The notes: a model not told the origin generated them from the letters alone. DNA of 46,910 nucleotides from an uncultured Lachnospiraceae bacterium (GCA_947174185.1 CAMWHY010000004.1:1-46910); one strand, 5' to 3'; counted from the stretch's first letter, positions 24,785 to 34,285 are shown. Numbers and translations: made by a program.

Positions 24785-25867
24785 TCAGCTATGTTTTTTC
24801 GTACACAAGTAAACAATCGGTCTTTCAACCAATCGCACTAATATCCAAGATAATAAAAACGACACTATCAATACAACTATATAACAAATATAAATTTTTA
24901 AATTGCCGATCTGTTGCCCAAAGAGCTTTTGTGCTATTTCTAATAAGGGAAAATGAAATAAATAAATTCCATAGGAATATTTTCCTAAGGTTTTAAATAT
25001 TGGATTCTCAATCAAACAGATCTTATCTATAAATGAAATAAATATCATAATTGCAAATACCAATGCATATTCTACGATTACAGCTCCATGATGTATCATA
25101 AAGAATAACCACAACAAACATACTCCTGTAGCAGCATAACAAAAGCTCTTTTTTCCATTACTTAAGTGCCGTTTAATAGTATTCAAAATATCTGTCTTTT
25201 CTAAAATATAATATAAGATCATCCCTATTACCAATACCGGTAATTGCGCTACGATAGAAAAATTCATCCAATATGCAGTCCACACATAAGTATCTTCTCC
25301 AAAGTCTATCGTCCCTATCGTATGGTTGCATATGATATTGCACAACCACGAAAGCGCTAATAGTATAAAGAGTTTATCAATACGATCCATCAATCGATAT
25401 AGCAGGGGTGCCGCCACAATAAATATAGCAAGAGTTCCTATATACCAATTAATGTTGATGGCATTAGACCACCATGGATACAAGCCATGAATAAACAAAA
25501 AATTAGATATAATCGTCCCCATCGTCATACCATGAGTTCCCGACCAATAAGACGATGTCAAACCATCCTTTACCAATACAAATAAATTAGCAATATAATA
25601 CAGTGGTATCAAACGTATAAAACGTTTTATATACCATGCTTTTAAAGAAATACCTTCTTTCTTTTCATGTTCTTTCTGCAAAGATTTAAAAATAAGCATG
25701 GATGAAATAATCAAAAAAATCTGAACACCTTTTGCACCCGCAGATGACAATTCTCCTATAACGCCTCCCAAATCTGCAGCCCCGCAATGCACTAATAGTA
25801 TTCCCAATATTGCTATTCCTTTAAAGGCATCTACGTTATTAAAATATATTGTCGAAGTTTTATTCAC
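24785..25867 (-). CDS. Membrane acyltransferase (acyltransferase-3 family)
   Basis: A 360-residue multi-pass protein of the PF01757 family, which O-acetylates or otherwise acylates surface glycans. The N-terminus has the expected NVDAFKGIAILGILLVHCG (His near residue 27 is the catalytic candidate) and AGAKGVQIFLIISSMLIF near 45. About ten transmembrane helices follow, with YSYGIYLFHFPLLE near residue 293 and a C-terminal LVRLVERPI. It sits between two sulfatase-fold genes in the same direction. The DNA is visibly more AT-rich than its neighbours, which may mean independent acquisition. Confidence 0.88.
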   Translation of the reverse strand: MNKTSTIYFNNVDAFKGIAILGILLVHCGAADLGGVIGELSSAGAKGVQIFLIISSMLIFKSLQKEHEKKEGISLKAWYIKRFIRLIPLYYIANLFVLVKDGLTSSYWSGTHGMTMGTIISNFLFIHGLYPWWSNAININWYIGTLAIFIVAAPLLYRLMDRIDKLFILLALSWLCNIICNHTIGTIDFGEDTYVWTAYWMNFSIVAQLPVLVIGMILYYILEKTDILNTIKRHLSNGKKSFCYAATGVCLLWLFFMIHHGAVIVEYALVFAIMIFISFIDKICLIENPIFKTLGKYSYGIYLFHFPLLEIAQKLFGQQIGNLKIYICYIVVLIVSFLLSWILVRLVERPIVYLCTKKHS

Positions 25868-25913
25868 TGTATATTTTCCTTTTCCGCATTTTTAACAAAA
25901 CTACACATCTGCT

Positions 25914-27578
25914 TTAATGACAGGGTACATAGATTCCTGCCTCATCCGGCAGTTCCATTAACTCATATCTGTCCGTGTTATACGTATAAATATAATATCC
26001 CCTTGGTTTGAAAACTGATCCAACAGTATCCCAGTCCTCCGGAAACCAACACTCCCTCGTCCTCTGATCGCCGTCCTTCCAATCAAACACCGATGTGCCA
26101 TACCCCGTACTGTCCTGACCAATGCACGTTAGTACAGTCGCCTGAAAATCGTCATGCGAAATCGGCGCAGAAGTCACCTGCATCTCTTCCTGTGAAGTAT
26201 GCGGCGGTTTAATAAAATAAATCGGCTGCGGCGTATTACGGTCAATACCGTGATCTGCCGTAATGATGATAAGAGCGTTATCGTAGATGCCCCCACCCAG
26301 ATTTTTAAGCTGCTCAATATATTCCTGAATAATCACTGCATTCCCTTCTGATGTTTCCGATAAACTGGTAGTCTCCTCCGAAAGCGTACCATCGGCATTG
26401 GTATGCAACGGATAATGAAAGCCCTGCAGATGTAAGACAAAAAATTTATTATTTAATGATACATCAACGGAAAGACCTTCCTCCTTCAATTCTTGATACA
26501 AACCGCCATCTTCCCAAACATTCACCCTTTCTTCAAAGTAAGCAATATCCTTGAGCACATTATCATGTACTTCAAATCTCGGCTTCAAAATATAAGGCAC
26601 ATATTTATAAATCGCCATCTTTTCCAACTCTACATACAGAAGACGATGATCTATCATGGGAGATGAACTAATGACTGTATTGTCAATAATACCCACCAGA
26701 TTCGTAGGCGATCCAACTGCATAATCATCCTCGCCATAATAATCACACTCATAATTCAACTCATGCAGTAAATTATAAAAATTAACACTTCGTTCTTCGT
26801 GCCAGCTGGACTCTTTCCACTCTTCCGGAGGCATATCACAATCAAACTCTGTTCCTGTCATCATATGTGCCAGAGATGGATAAGTATAAAAATAATGACA
26901 GTCTGTATTATCATAATATGTGAAATCTTTCAATGACTCTGCAATTTCCGGATGTATGGCCATAGTTTCCTCAAACTGCGTGTTATAAACGCTATCTAAC
27001 AACAGTACGATTACATTACTATTGGGGGCTACCGCAAGCCGTCCTTCCACAGATAAGATCCTTTCGCTGTATCGGATGGGAACTGTCGTAACAAGAAGAC
27101 TGACGATCGTCACAAGCTGTACGGCGGAGATAAACGCCGTAATTCCCAGATAGATCTTCTGATACTGGTTTTTAAATACAAACGGAATCACTGCAAACAC
27201 AACAGCAAGGACAATCCAGATGATCAGATTAGTTGCCATCATTCCTCGCATACTTTCCCAATCCATAGCGCTTCCGTTCATATTCATAAGCTTACTGTTC
27301 AAAAACAGATTCTGCACATAGGAAAGAACGGAAAAGATGAAAATAACAACATGCAGCACATCTCCTGCCTTTTTAGGCAGGGATGCCAAAACCGCGCTTC
27401 CCACAAGCCATAGTAGCACAGATCCGATGAAAAAAAAGAAAAAAAAGTCCTTTAATATAAAATCAAACTCGTCTGCGTTTCCAGCATAGATTTCCAACGG
27501 ACCTAGTATTCCATAAAGCAATACCGGAAGAAGCGTAAAAATCAAAGAGAGCTTCCATTTTTTCTTAAAGTTCTGCAT
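25914..27578 (-). CDS. Sulfatase-fold membrane transferase, paralog 3
   Basis: A 554-residue paralog with five N-terminal transmembrane helices and an extracellular sulfatase-fold domain. The key positions are LDSVYN, YTYPSLAHMMTG (Thr at the nucleophile position), ITADHGIDRN and APISHDDFQATVL. It is most like copy 1, with long near-identical stretches (FEETMAIHPEI, MAIYKYVPYILKPRFEV), pointing to a fairly recent duplication within the cluster. Its ATG overlaps the stop of the ABC transporter gene (TAATG), so the two are translationally linked. Confidence 0.85.
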   Translation of the reverse strand: MQNFKKKWKLSLIFTLLPVLLYGILGPLEIYAGNADEFDFILKDFFFFFFIGSVLLWLVGSAVLASLPKKAGDVLHVVIFIFSVLSYVQNLFLNSKLMNMNGSAMDWESMRGMMATNLIIWIVLAVVFAVIPFVFKNQYQKIYLGITAFISAVQLVTIVSLLVTTVPIRYSERILSVEGRLAVAPNSNVIVLLLDSVYNTQFEETMAIHPEIAESLKDFTYYDNTDCHYFYTYPSLAHMMTGTEFDCDMPPEEWKESSWHEERSVNFYNLLHELNYECDYYGEDDYAVGSPTNLVGIIDNTVISSSPMIDHRLLYVELEKMAIYKYVPYILKPRFEVHDNVLKDIAYFEERVNVWEDGGLYQELKEEGLSVDVSLNNKFFVLHLQGFHYPLHTNADGTLSEETTSLSETSEGNAVIIQEYIEQLKNLGGGIYDNALIIITADHGIDRNTPQPIYFIKPPHTSQEEMQVTSAPISHDDFQATVLTCIGQDSTGYGTSVFDWKDGDQRTRECWFPEDWDTVGSVFKPRGYYIYTYNTDRYELMELPDEAGIYVPCH

Positions 27579-29344
27579 TACGCATGTTCCTTTCTACCTG
27601 AATCTTTGTCATTATTCACCTGTTCCACTTTACCGCCTTCTACTTTATAAACCGTATCACAGTGTTCGATCGTCGTCAGACGGTGTGCGATCATCAGCAT
27701 AGTTTTTGTCCCCTGTAGTCCCTCAATCGCCTTCATAACTTCCTTTTCCGTCTCGTTATCAAGGGCGGATGTCGCCTCGTCAAATACCAGGATCTCAGGA
27801 TTGCGGTACAACGCTCTTGCGATTCCGATCCTCTGCCTCTGTCCGCCGGAGATCCTGTCTCCGTGTTCCCCAACTTCCGTATCCAGACCGTTCGGAAGTC
27901 CCTTAACAAATTCCTTTAATTGGGCGCCCTCCAACGCTTTCCATACCTGTTCATCATCAATGTCCTTTTCACTGATTCCAAACGCTACATTTTTACGGAT
28001 GCTGTCATCCGTAAGATAGATGACCTGAGGAATATATCCGATATTTTTACACCAGCTTTCCAGATTGTTCCTGATATCCACCCCGTCTACCAAAACCGAA
28101 CCTTTTTCCGGTTCCAGCAGTCCCAGTATAATATCCGCCATGGTGGTCTTTCCGCCGCCGGAAGGACCGATCAATGCCACAGAATGACCCTTCGGAATAC
28201 GAATACCTACATCGCTTAAAACATCCTTTTCCGTACCCCGGTATCGGAAGGAAACTCCCTTAACTTCAATAGAGTCGGAAAATTCCATCTTTTTTAAATC
28301 ACCATGTTCTTTTTCTTTTTGCTTTTCCAGTTCCTCAATCTCTTTAATGTCATGATATACCAGATCAATGGAAGCCCTGCTGAAAATAATGCTATTCATA
28401 TAAGTGGAGATACCGTTTACGGAAGGCATAAGTTTATAAGCCGCTACGCAAAATGTGGCAAGCTGCGGGATCAGCGCAGTATAATTATCATTGAACATTA
28501 CATTCACTCCTAAAAATACAAGGATTCCCGAGATGCTGACGGTTTCTATCAGATATTTAGGTATGGAATTATAGATATTGAACAGATTCATGACTTTGTT
28601 CTGCTTTTTAAAATTCCTCTCATATGCGTCAACAAAATAATCGCCGTTTCCCATGACTTTGATCTCTTTCACACCTTCAAATGCCTGCCGGAGATCCTTC
28701 GACATATACGCACTGTATTTCTGATTCTGCGCCCCATAAGACCGGAAACGTTTGTTAAATACCAGAAAAATCAACACAGCACAGATAGAAAGCAATACCG
28801 TGATCGTAATCGTCATCCAGAAATTAGTGACGATCAGATATGCAATAATACTGACTGCCGTGATCCCATTAGAAATTACACGCAACACATTGATAATGGT
28901 GTTGTACAATTCCCCTGTATCGCTGCCTACTCCACGCATCAATTCCGCAGAATTTTTTAACAAGAAAAATTCATAAGGCTGTTTAAAATATGTTTTTAAC
29001 AGTCTGATGGAAAGTTTTCTCCTGACATCCGCAGAAAACAGATAAAGCTGGCTGTTCATATAAATCAGATAAAAAGATTTAACAATATAAATAAATACGG
29101 TAATGCCGATCAGCCATAACAATATTTCTTCCTTGCTCTCTGTTCCAATCAGCCGCGACAACAAAATTGCCATTTTACTGTCTGATACGGTATTTTCTTC
29201 CATGGCAAGTTCTATAATCGGCAGAACGATCGCGATTCCTAAAAGCTCTACTACGGAACCTAGCGCAATCAGGATAAAAACATAGGCTGTCCTTAATTTT
29301 ATCTTCCTGTCAAACAGGTAATTTAATTTTTTTAAGGTTTCCAT
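27578..29344 (-). CDS. ABC transporter, fused permease-ATPase (MsbA/PglK-like)
   Basis: A 588-residue half-transporter with six transmembrane helices (about residues 15-310) followed by an ATPase domain. Walker A is GPSGGGKTT near 372, the Q-loop YIPQ near 415, the signature ISGGQRQRIGIARAL near 478, Walker B ILVFDEATSALD near 500 and the switch IAHRLTTIEHCD near 540. Inside a glycan cluster, such exporters flip lipid-linked sugars (PglK) or lipids. No Wzx flippase is seen in the window, so this is the best candidate for export. The ATG at 29344 follows GGAG; a TTG at 29356 is less likely. Confidence 0.9.
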   Translation of the reverse strand: METLKKLNYLFDRKIKLRTAYVFILIALGSVVELLGIAIVLPIIELAMEENTVSDSKMAILLSRLIGTESKEEILLWLIGITVFIYIVKSFYLIYMNSQLYLFSADVRRKLSIRLLKTYFKQPYEFFLLKNSAELMRGVGSDTGELYNTIINVLRVISNGITAVSIIAYLIVTNFWMTITITVLLSICAVLIFLVFNKRFRSYGAQNQKYSAYMSKDLRQAFEGVKEIKVMGNGDYFVDAYERNFKKQNKVMNLFNIYNSIPKYLIETVSISGILVFLGVNVMFNDNYTALIPQLATFCVAAYKLMPSVNGISTYMNSIIFSRASIDLVYHDIKEIEELEKQKEKEHGDLKKMEFSDSIEVKGVSFRYRGTEKDVLSDVGIRIPKGHSVALIGPSGGGKTTMADIILGLLEPEKGSVLVDGVDIRNNLESWCKNIGYIPQVIYLTDDSIRKNVAFGISEKDIDDEQVWKALEGAQLKEFVKGLPNGLDTEVGEHGDRISGGQRQRIGIARALYRNPEILVFDEATSALDNETEKEVMKAIEGLQGTKTMLMIAHRLTTIEHCDTVYKVEGGKVEQVNNDKDSGRKEHA

Positions 29345-29371
29345 AGGTATCTCCAAACATATCTTTTCAAT

Positions 29372-30238
29372 TTATTTCTCTGCTATCGTTATCTGATACC
29401 AGTCTCTCAGGTAAAACTTCTCATCCCACATACCAATCCTTGGGCAGATCACATATTTTTCCGGATTTTGATTCTGATATGCGCCCCACCAGCTGTAAGA
29501 ACTGTTTGCAATGATATTGTTGCGGCATCGGCTCATCAGATACATATCGTCTCTGACCGGAGACTGTGAATCATAGCTGACAAAAGTTATCTGCCGCCCG
29601 GAATCTTTATAATATTCTCTGGCAAAATCCATATCATCCGAAAAGATATAATAATGCGGGGTCACGCCTAAATGCTCTTCCATCTTTATCATCGCGGCAT
29701 CATAATAAGACATCGGAATATCCCATGCAAGACCTACGTAATCACCTCTCCGGATATGCACGGATACGCTCTCCTCCCGCTGCATTTGTTTTGCCAGCGC
29801 GGTTACACTCTCTGTCTTATCTTCTTTCGGCTGCAGCAGTGGTAACAGTTCTTCGCGATATTGATTGAAATAATCCGGATTCTGCCAGAACCCATCAAAA
29901 TACGTATTCTTATTTATCTCAAATACGTCCGGATCATATTGGATCAACTGTTTTTCCTTATATACGGTAGTATTCCACCCTATTGCATTTCTTTTACAGA
30001 ATCTGTTGATACCCAGCTTTCTATATAACAGCCGGCTGTCATAAGGATATGTTATGAGTTTATCATAGGCAATATTCAAATGCAGGATCTCCGCTTGCCG
30101 GTTCTTTACGATATGATGATGCAGCATACTGGTATCCAGCCACAGCTGCGCCTGCAGTCTCTTTGACACTGCATAGCCCAGCGCATAACAAAACAGCTGG
30201 TTTCCATATCCTCCCTTAATATCCACGATCACATTCAC
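29372..30238 (-). CDS. GT11-type alpha-1,2-fucosyltransferase
   Basis: A 288-residue GT11 enzyme of normal family length. The N-terminal DIKGGYGNQLFCYALGYA (residues about 7-24), the donor motif VSVHIRRGDYVG near 155, FSDDMDFA near 200, and the C-terminal NSSYSWWGAY near 245 are all classic. GT11 enzymes move fucose from GDP-fucose to the 2-OH of a galactose-type residue, making H-antigen-like structures. It starts with GTG at 30238. It is next to a GT10-like enzyme in the same operon, so a Lewis-type product is conceivable. Confidence 0.9.
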   Translation of the reverse strand: MNVIVDIKGGYGNQLFCYALGYAVSKRLQAQLWLDTSMLHHHIVKNRQAEILHLNIAYDKLITYPYDSRLLYRKLGINRFCKRNAIGWNTTVYKEKQLIQYDPDVFEINKNTYFDGFWQNPDYFNQYREELLPLLQPKEDKTESVTALAKQMQREESVSVHIRRGDYVGLAWDIPMSYYDAAMIKMEEHLGVTPHYYIFSDDMDFAREYYKDSGRQITFVSYDSQSPVRDDMYLMSRCRNNIIANSSYSWWGAYQNQNPEKYVICPRIGMWDEKFYLRDWYQITIAEK

Positions 30239-30271
30239 TGATTTATTCCGTCTCTCTCCTATGGATTTTTT

Positions 30272-31270
30272 CTATGATTTATTTTCTACATCATCCAGTG
30301 AAAATTCATCCCTATAATGCATCATCAGATAATCCTCTATACACCGATACTGCTTCACCCGCTCAAAATTATCGATCACTGCCTCCCGTCTTGCTTCATA
30401 ATCCTGGGCGGAACACTGCTTCAGAACGTCTTCAATATGATCGCATTTTTCCTCTTCCAGTGTGATAATACCATCCATATTAAAATACTTACCAATCTTT
30501 GTCGCGCCCAGATAAACCGGGATCGTCATAGACGCAAAACAATCCAGAATCTTTTCCGTAAAATAATAGGGCTTTACATCATTTTCCACCACTATGCTGT
30601 AACGATAATCATCTAAGGCATCCGCCTTTTTATTGACACGATTGTTGCAAAAAGCCCCATATCCATCCGCCAGATCTGCTTCCACCGCCCTTTTTGCTGT
30701 CTCTACACGTAATCTATGATATTTTGTGTGGGATTTGGCAGAAGCCACCACCGAAACATTTTTCTCTTTCTTCTCATAACGCCGTTCATCCAGCGTTCCT
30801 CCATTGACTGCAGTGCCATACCAAAGTCCGCTGGCAGGAATAAACAATGCGTTTTGATACCGGTCTAAGACCTGATCCGAGAACGTAAAGATTTTACTGT
30901 ATTCTGCCATTCTGCCCGGATCATCCATCACACGTGTATAATCCTCCGGCTGGATCGTCTCTGATTCAAACAACAGCGCATATTTACGGACACAATAAGG
31001 ACTTGCCTCTTCAAATATAGCCTTATGGGAAAAAAACTGGATCGGAAGTCCCGTGTTGTTGCGATCCCACAAAATTTCCTCCGGTTCCTGATCTAAGACC
31101 AGTGTATACGGCGTATGCTGCGCCAAAACATCCTGTAGGTAAAATACCCGCTTTCTCTGCCCTTTCCGGTTATATACTAATGGCTCCTGCTGCGCTTTCA
31201 ATATCTGAAAATGCTGTTTGATTCTGCGTTCCCTCATAATCTTATAAGGAACGATATCCCTTAATTTCAT
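30272..31270 (-). CDS. GT10-like alpha-1,3/4-fucosyltransferase
   Basis: A protein of about 332 residues. The diagnostic stretch near residues 228-270 reads YRYSIVVEND, then KPYYFTEKILDCFASMTIPVYLGA, matching the GT10 signature (FxxxFEN...YVTEKIxDAF...PVYxG). ASAKSHTKYHRLRVETAK near 175 fits the family donor-side helix. GT10 enzymes transfer fucose to the 3- or 4-OH of GlcNAc. The ATG at 31270 follows AAGG by 7 bases; a TTG lies at 31276. The N-terminal ~100 residues are divergent. Located between GT2 and GT11 genes and preceded by one copy of the repeated leader. Confidence 0.82.
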   Translation of the reverse strand: MKLRDIVPYKIMRERRIKQHFQILKAQQEPLVYNRKGQRKRVFYLQDVLAQHTPYTLVLDQEPEEILWDRNNTGLPIQFFSHKAIFEEASPYCVRKYALLFESETIQPEDYTRVMDDPGRMAEYSKIFTFSDQVLDRYQNALFIPASGLWYGTAVNGGTLDERRYEKKEKNVSVVASAKSHTKYHRLRVETAKRAVEADLADGYGAFCNNRVNKKADALDDYRYSIVVENDVKPYYFTEKILDCFASMTIPVYLGATKIGKYFNMDGIITLEEEKCDHIEDVLKQCSAQDYEARREAVIDNFERVKQYRCIEDYLMMHYRDEFSLDDVENKS

Positions 31271-31283
31271 CCGCAATCCTTAC

Positions 31284-31303
31284 CATGCCTTTCCATAACC
31301 TGC
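31284..31303 (-). repeat. Repeated leader motif, copy 2
   Basis: On the minus strand this reads GCAGGTTATGGAAAGGCATG, identical to the copies at 11080-11099 and 38754-38773. Its GCAGG can pair with CCTGC just upstream (minus-strand reading of 31332-31336). It precedes the GT10-like start codon. Confidence 0.8.
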
Positions 31304-31385
31304 AAACTTTAATGCACTTTAGTGCTATGCCGCAGGCACACTAACTGCTTTTCTATATCATAGTCCTGTAACATTTCAGGCATCT

Positions 31386-32411
31386 TTATTCTAAGTTATA
31401 CTCGTAATTGATCCACACTCTGATCCTGCCCATACATCTACTGAACAGGTTTCTCAGTTTTTTATAAGTTCTGTTTGCCCATGAGACCTGCGAAGTTTTT
31501 ATGGCTTTCCCGATCAGCATATGTGTTGTTTCTGCGGCATCATTAACATGACTAATCTTATCCATCTGATCTTTTAAAAGCAGCAGCTGTTTTCGCGATA
31601 CCGCTTCTTCTCCACGATACACGATATCCTCAGCTGTCCTTTGACAGTACCGAACTGTCTGTCTGAGCGCTTCCTCCTGTTGCTCCCGGCTGTCAGCCTG
31701 ATCATATGCCGCCTGGTATCGTCCGAGTTCTCTTTTGATCGTCCTGATCGACGCTTTCCCCCGCGTCAGACTTTCCTGATATGCCCGGTATGCATAAAGG
31801 CAATGATTATATTTGACCATACTTTTGCAGTGTTCCAGAATCTCCGCCATATAGCATGCATCTTCCCCCCGCTGCCGGCTGGTAAAACGAACACTGAGCG
31901 CCAGTTCCCTTTGATATAGTTTTCCCCAAATCATCTTCCGTATTTTACCGCTGATCTGCCGTATCTCCTGCGGAGACTGGAAATGTCTGATGGCTTTATC
32001 TGTATCTTCAAATACATTCTTTGCAGAAAGCATATATACTTTCCCAAAATCAACCAGAGCAGCCTGATACCGCTCGGCAATGCCCACCACTTCCGCAACA
32101 CATCTCTTTGCAATATAGTCATCTGCATCCACATACATAATATAATCGCCTGTGGAACGATCCATCCCAAAATTACGCGCCTGTCCGGCTCCCTGATTTT
32201 CCTTATGATAACAATGTACTGTAGGGAACTCCGCAGCATATCTGTCACATATTTCGCCGCATCCATCCGTCGAGCCATCATCTATCACGATAATTTCAAT
32301 ATTAGCATATGTCTGCTCCACAAGGGATGACAGACACTTGTCTAAATATCGTTTTGCATTATATACGGGGACGATGATGCTTACTCTTTTTTCCGGATTC
32401 TCATTCTGCAT
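31386..32411 (-). CDS. GT2 family glycosyltransferase
   Basis: A 341-residue inverting GT-A enzyme. Marks are VSIIVPVYNAKRYLDKCL near residue 10, VIDDGSTDG near 42, NQGAGQARNFGM near 76 and the metal motif YVDADDYI near 97. The C-terminal third is helical, Arg/Gln-rich and variable. It should add one sugar of the repeat unit on the cytosolic side. The sugar cannot be read from sequence. It lies between the phosphonate genes and the fucosyltransferases. Confidence 0.92.
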   Translation of the reverse strand: MQNENPEKRVSIIVPVYNAKRYLDKCLSSLVEQTYANIEIIVIDDGSTDGCGEICDRYAAEFPTVHCYHKENQGAGQARNFGMDRSTGDYIMYVDADDYIAKRCVAEVVGIAERYQAALVDFGKVYMLSAKNVFEDTDKAIRHFQSPQEIRQISGKIRKMIWGKLYQRELALSVRFTSRQRGEDACYMAEILEHCKSMVKYNHCLYAYRAYQESLTRGKASIRTIKRELGRYQAAYDQADSREQQEEALRQTVRYCQRTAEDIVYRGEEAVSRKQLLLLKDQMDKISHVNDAAETTHMLIGKAIKTSQVSWANRTYKKLRNLFSRCMGRIRVWINYEYNLE

Positions 32412-32427
32412 ATTTCACCTCTTTGTA

Positions 32428-33549
32428 TTATCTATTAAGATAAGACATAAAGGCCTCCCGGTTCTCCGCCGCCGTCTCCTTTGGTCTCCCCAGATCTGCT
32501 CTGGAATCAAGTCCCACCATGATCTCGCAGAGTACAGGTCCTTTTTCATTCAGCAAGTCTCTTATCTGCGTCATATCTTCCTGCTTAGCGATAGAAAGCG
32601 CCTTCTTATATCCTGCTGCCTGTGCCACTTTTACAAAACTGACTGCCTGTGCGCCGGTGGGCATTGCGCCAACTGACTCATGCGCCTGATTATTAATGAT
32701 GATATGAATATAATTCTCCGGGGCATTGGCTGCCAAAAATGCCATGCCTCCCATATGCATCAACGCCGCGCCGTCCCCATCAATACAGACCACTTTTCGA
32801 TCCCGCTGATCCTGTGCAATGCCAAATGCGATCATGGATGCATGTCCCATACCGCCCACTGTCATAAAAATCCGGTCATGATTACCATATAGCTTATCAC
32901 TCTGTTCATAAAGTTCTCTGGAGATCTTACCCGTCGTCGATACAATACATGCCTCCTGCGGAATCATTTTAAGAAGTTCACCCAGCGCCCATTCCCGGTT
33001 CATCGGATATCCATTTTCCCAGACAAATTTATCTGCTTTTTCAAAGGTTCCTTTTTTTACAACCAGAGCAAATTGTTTCCTCTCTGCCATGGCGTCCTCT
33101 GCCTGTTTTAAGATAGTCTCCATCTCTTCCATGGTAGTATCTGCATCCAAAACCGCGTAAGGTATGGAAAGCACATCTAATAATTCTTTCGTGATCTTTC
33201 CCTGATAGACATGCTGCGGCTCATCCTTCACCCCGGGTTCTCCGCGCCATCCAACAATCAAGAGCATCGGTATGCCATACACTTCCTTATTGGCAAGGGA
33301 TGTAATCGGATTGACGATATTGCCCAGACCGGAATTCTGCATATAGACGCATGCCGGATGACCGGACGATAAATACGTCCCCACAGCGATACCAATGGCA
33401 GCGCCTTCATTTACCGGCACATAATGTTTCAATTGACCCTGATAGGACTGCAGCCCGTCGCAAAACTGCTTCAAGGTAGAATCCGGCACTCCAGTGATCA
33501 CTTCGATCCCCATCTGTTCAATGCTTTGTAATAAGGTCTGTGCATTCAT
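32428..33549 (-). CDS. aepY: Phosphonopyruvate decarboxylase
   Basis: A 373-residue thiamine-diphosphate enzyme that turns phosphonopyruvate into phosphonoacetaldehyde, making phosphonate synthesis irreversible. The N-terminal PYR part has ITGVPDSTLKQFCD near residue 18, VNEGAAIGIAVG near 46 (catalytic Glu) and YMQNSGLGNIVNP near 69. The C-terminal PP part has TVGGMGHASMIAFG and the ThDP motif from CIDGDGAALMHMGGM to INN. Length and motifs match AepY/Ppd. It overlaps the stop of the cytidylyltransferase gene by 32 bases, so the two are probably co-translated. Confidence 0.95.
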   Translation of the reverse strand: MNAQTLLQSIEQMGIEVITGVPDSTLKQFCDGLQSYQGQLKHYVPVNEGAAIGIAVGTYLSSGHPACVYMQNSGLGNIVNPITSLANKEVYGIPMLLIVGWRGEPGVKDEPQHVYQGKITKELLDVLSIPYAVLDADTTMEEMETILKQAEDAMAERKQFALVVKKGTFEKADKFVWENGYPMNREWALGELLKMIPQEACIVSTTGKISRELYEQSDKLYGNHDRIFMTVGGMGHASMIAFGIAQDQRDRKVVCIDGDGAALMHMGGMAFLAANAPENYIHIIINNQAHESVGAMPTGAQAVSFVKVAQAAGYKKALSIAKQEDMTQIRDLLNEKGPVLCEIMVGLDSRADLGRPKETAAENREAFMSYLNR

Positions 33550-34228
33550 TAATCTTTTTCAACTCCTCTACTGTGTCAATTTCTATGATCTGTCCCTCAT
33601 AAACCGGCTCCACCACCAGATCCAGTTTATCCAGGTTCCTGTCTACCACATCATCCCAGAAAAGCTCGCCGCTGCCATTCCATGTATAAGCCTGTTCGAT
33701 CAGATTTTTTAACGTTGCCGCATCTTTCTGACAAAACCATGCAACGCCTACCATATTGTACGCATCCGTCCCGCCTTTTCCTACGCGGCTGATCCGTCCG
33801 TCCTTAATTCCAAATGTCCAATCGTCAGAATATCCTGCCTGCATCCTTCCATAATAACAGGAGTGATGCAGCTCCTTTTGAAAGATCTCGGGAGCAGCCA
33901 CATACAGGTCCGACTCGCAGATAAAGCAGTTACCTAACGGCAGTATCTCCCGTGCTGCGTAAATAGATGAGATATTGTTTTTGACATCATATTCTTCATT
34001 CCTGATCAGATGTACCTGCGGATACTTTGCTTCCATCTGCTGAAACTGTTCTCCCAGATAGCCTGTCACGATATAAATTTCATCTACCGGTCTGGTCAAC
34101 AGTCCCTCGATCACTGTCTCGATCATCGGTTTCCCGTGAACCGGTATCAAAGGTTTTGGCATCGTCTCCGTCAGCGGACGCATCCTGGTGCCCATGCCGG
34201 CGGCCATAAGGATTGCATATTCTTTCAT
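33518..34228 (-). CDS. pntC: PntC/LicC-like cytidylyltransferase
   Basis: A 236-residue nucleotidyltransferase. The pyrophosphorylase motif MAAGMGTRMRPLTETMPKPL is at residues 8-27. ESDLYVA near 105 holds the metal Asp, and DDWTFGIKDGRI and ELFWDDVVDRN follow. Its closest known types are LicC (CTP:phosphocholine) and PntC (CTP:2-aminoethylphosphonate) enzymes, which activate small aminoalkyl phosphates or phosphonates as CDP or CMP derivatives. Placed between PEP mutase and decarboxylase genes, CMP-AEP synthesis is the natural reading. The substrate choice is inferred from context. Confidence 0.85.
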   Translation of the reverse strand: MKEYAILMAAGMGTRMRPLTETMPKPLIPVHGKPMIETVIEGLLTRPVDEIYIVTGYLGEQFQQMEAKYPQVHLIRNEEYDVKNNISSIYAAREILPLGNCFICESDLYVAAPEIFQKELHHSCYYGRMQAGYSDDWTFGIKDGRISRVGKGGTDAYNMVGVAWFCQKDAATLKNLIEQAYTWNGSGELFWDDVVDRNLDKLDLVVEPVYEGQIIEIDTVEELKKINECTDLITKH

Positions 34229-34285
34229 TACTTGTTCCTCTTTTTTATTATAATTTAGGCAATTACAACAGTCTGGAACGGCTTA

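Noticed and set aside
21411-27578. Naming the three sulfatase-fold genes as sulfatases
   Set aside because: The nucleophile position is Thr, not the Cys/Ser needed for formylglycine, so sulfate-ester hydrolysis is unlikely.
31284-31303. Leader peptides beginning ATG GAA AGG CAT in the repeated motif
   Set aside because: Their reading frames differ in length and relation to the gene at each copy, and the ATG overlaps the ribosome site; coding is possible but not supported.
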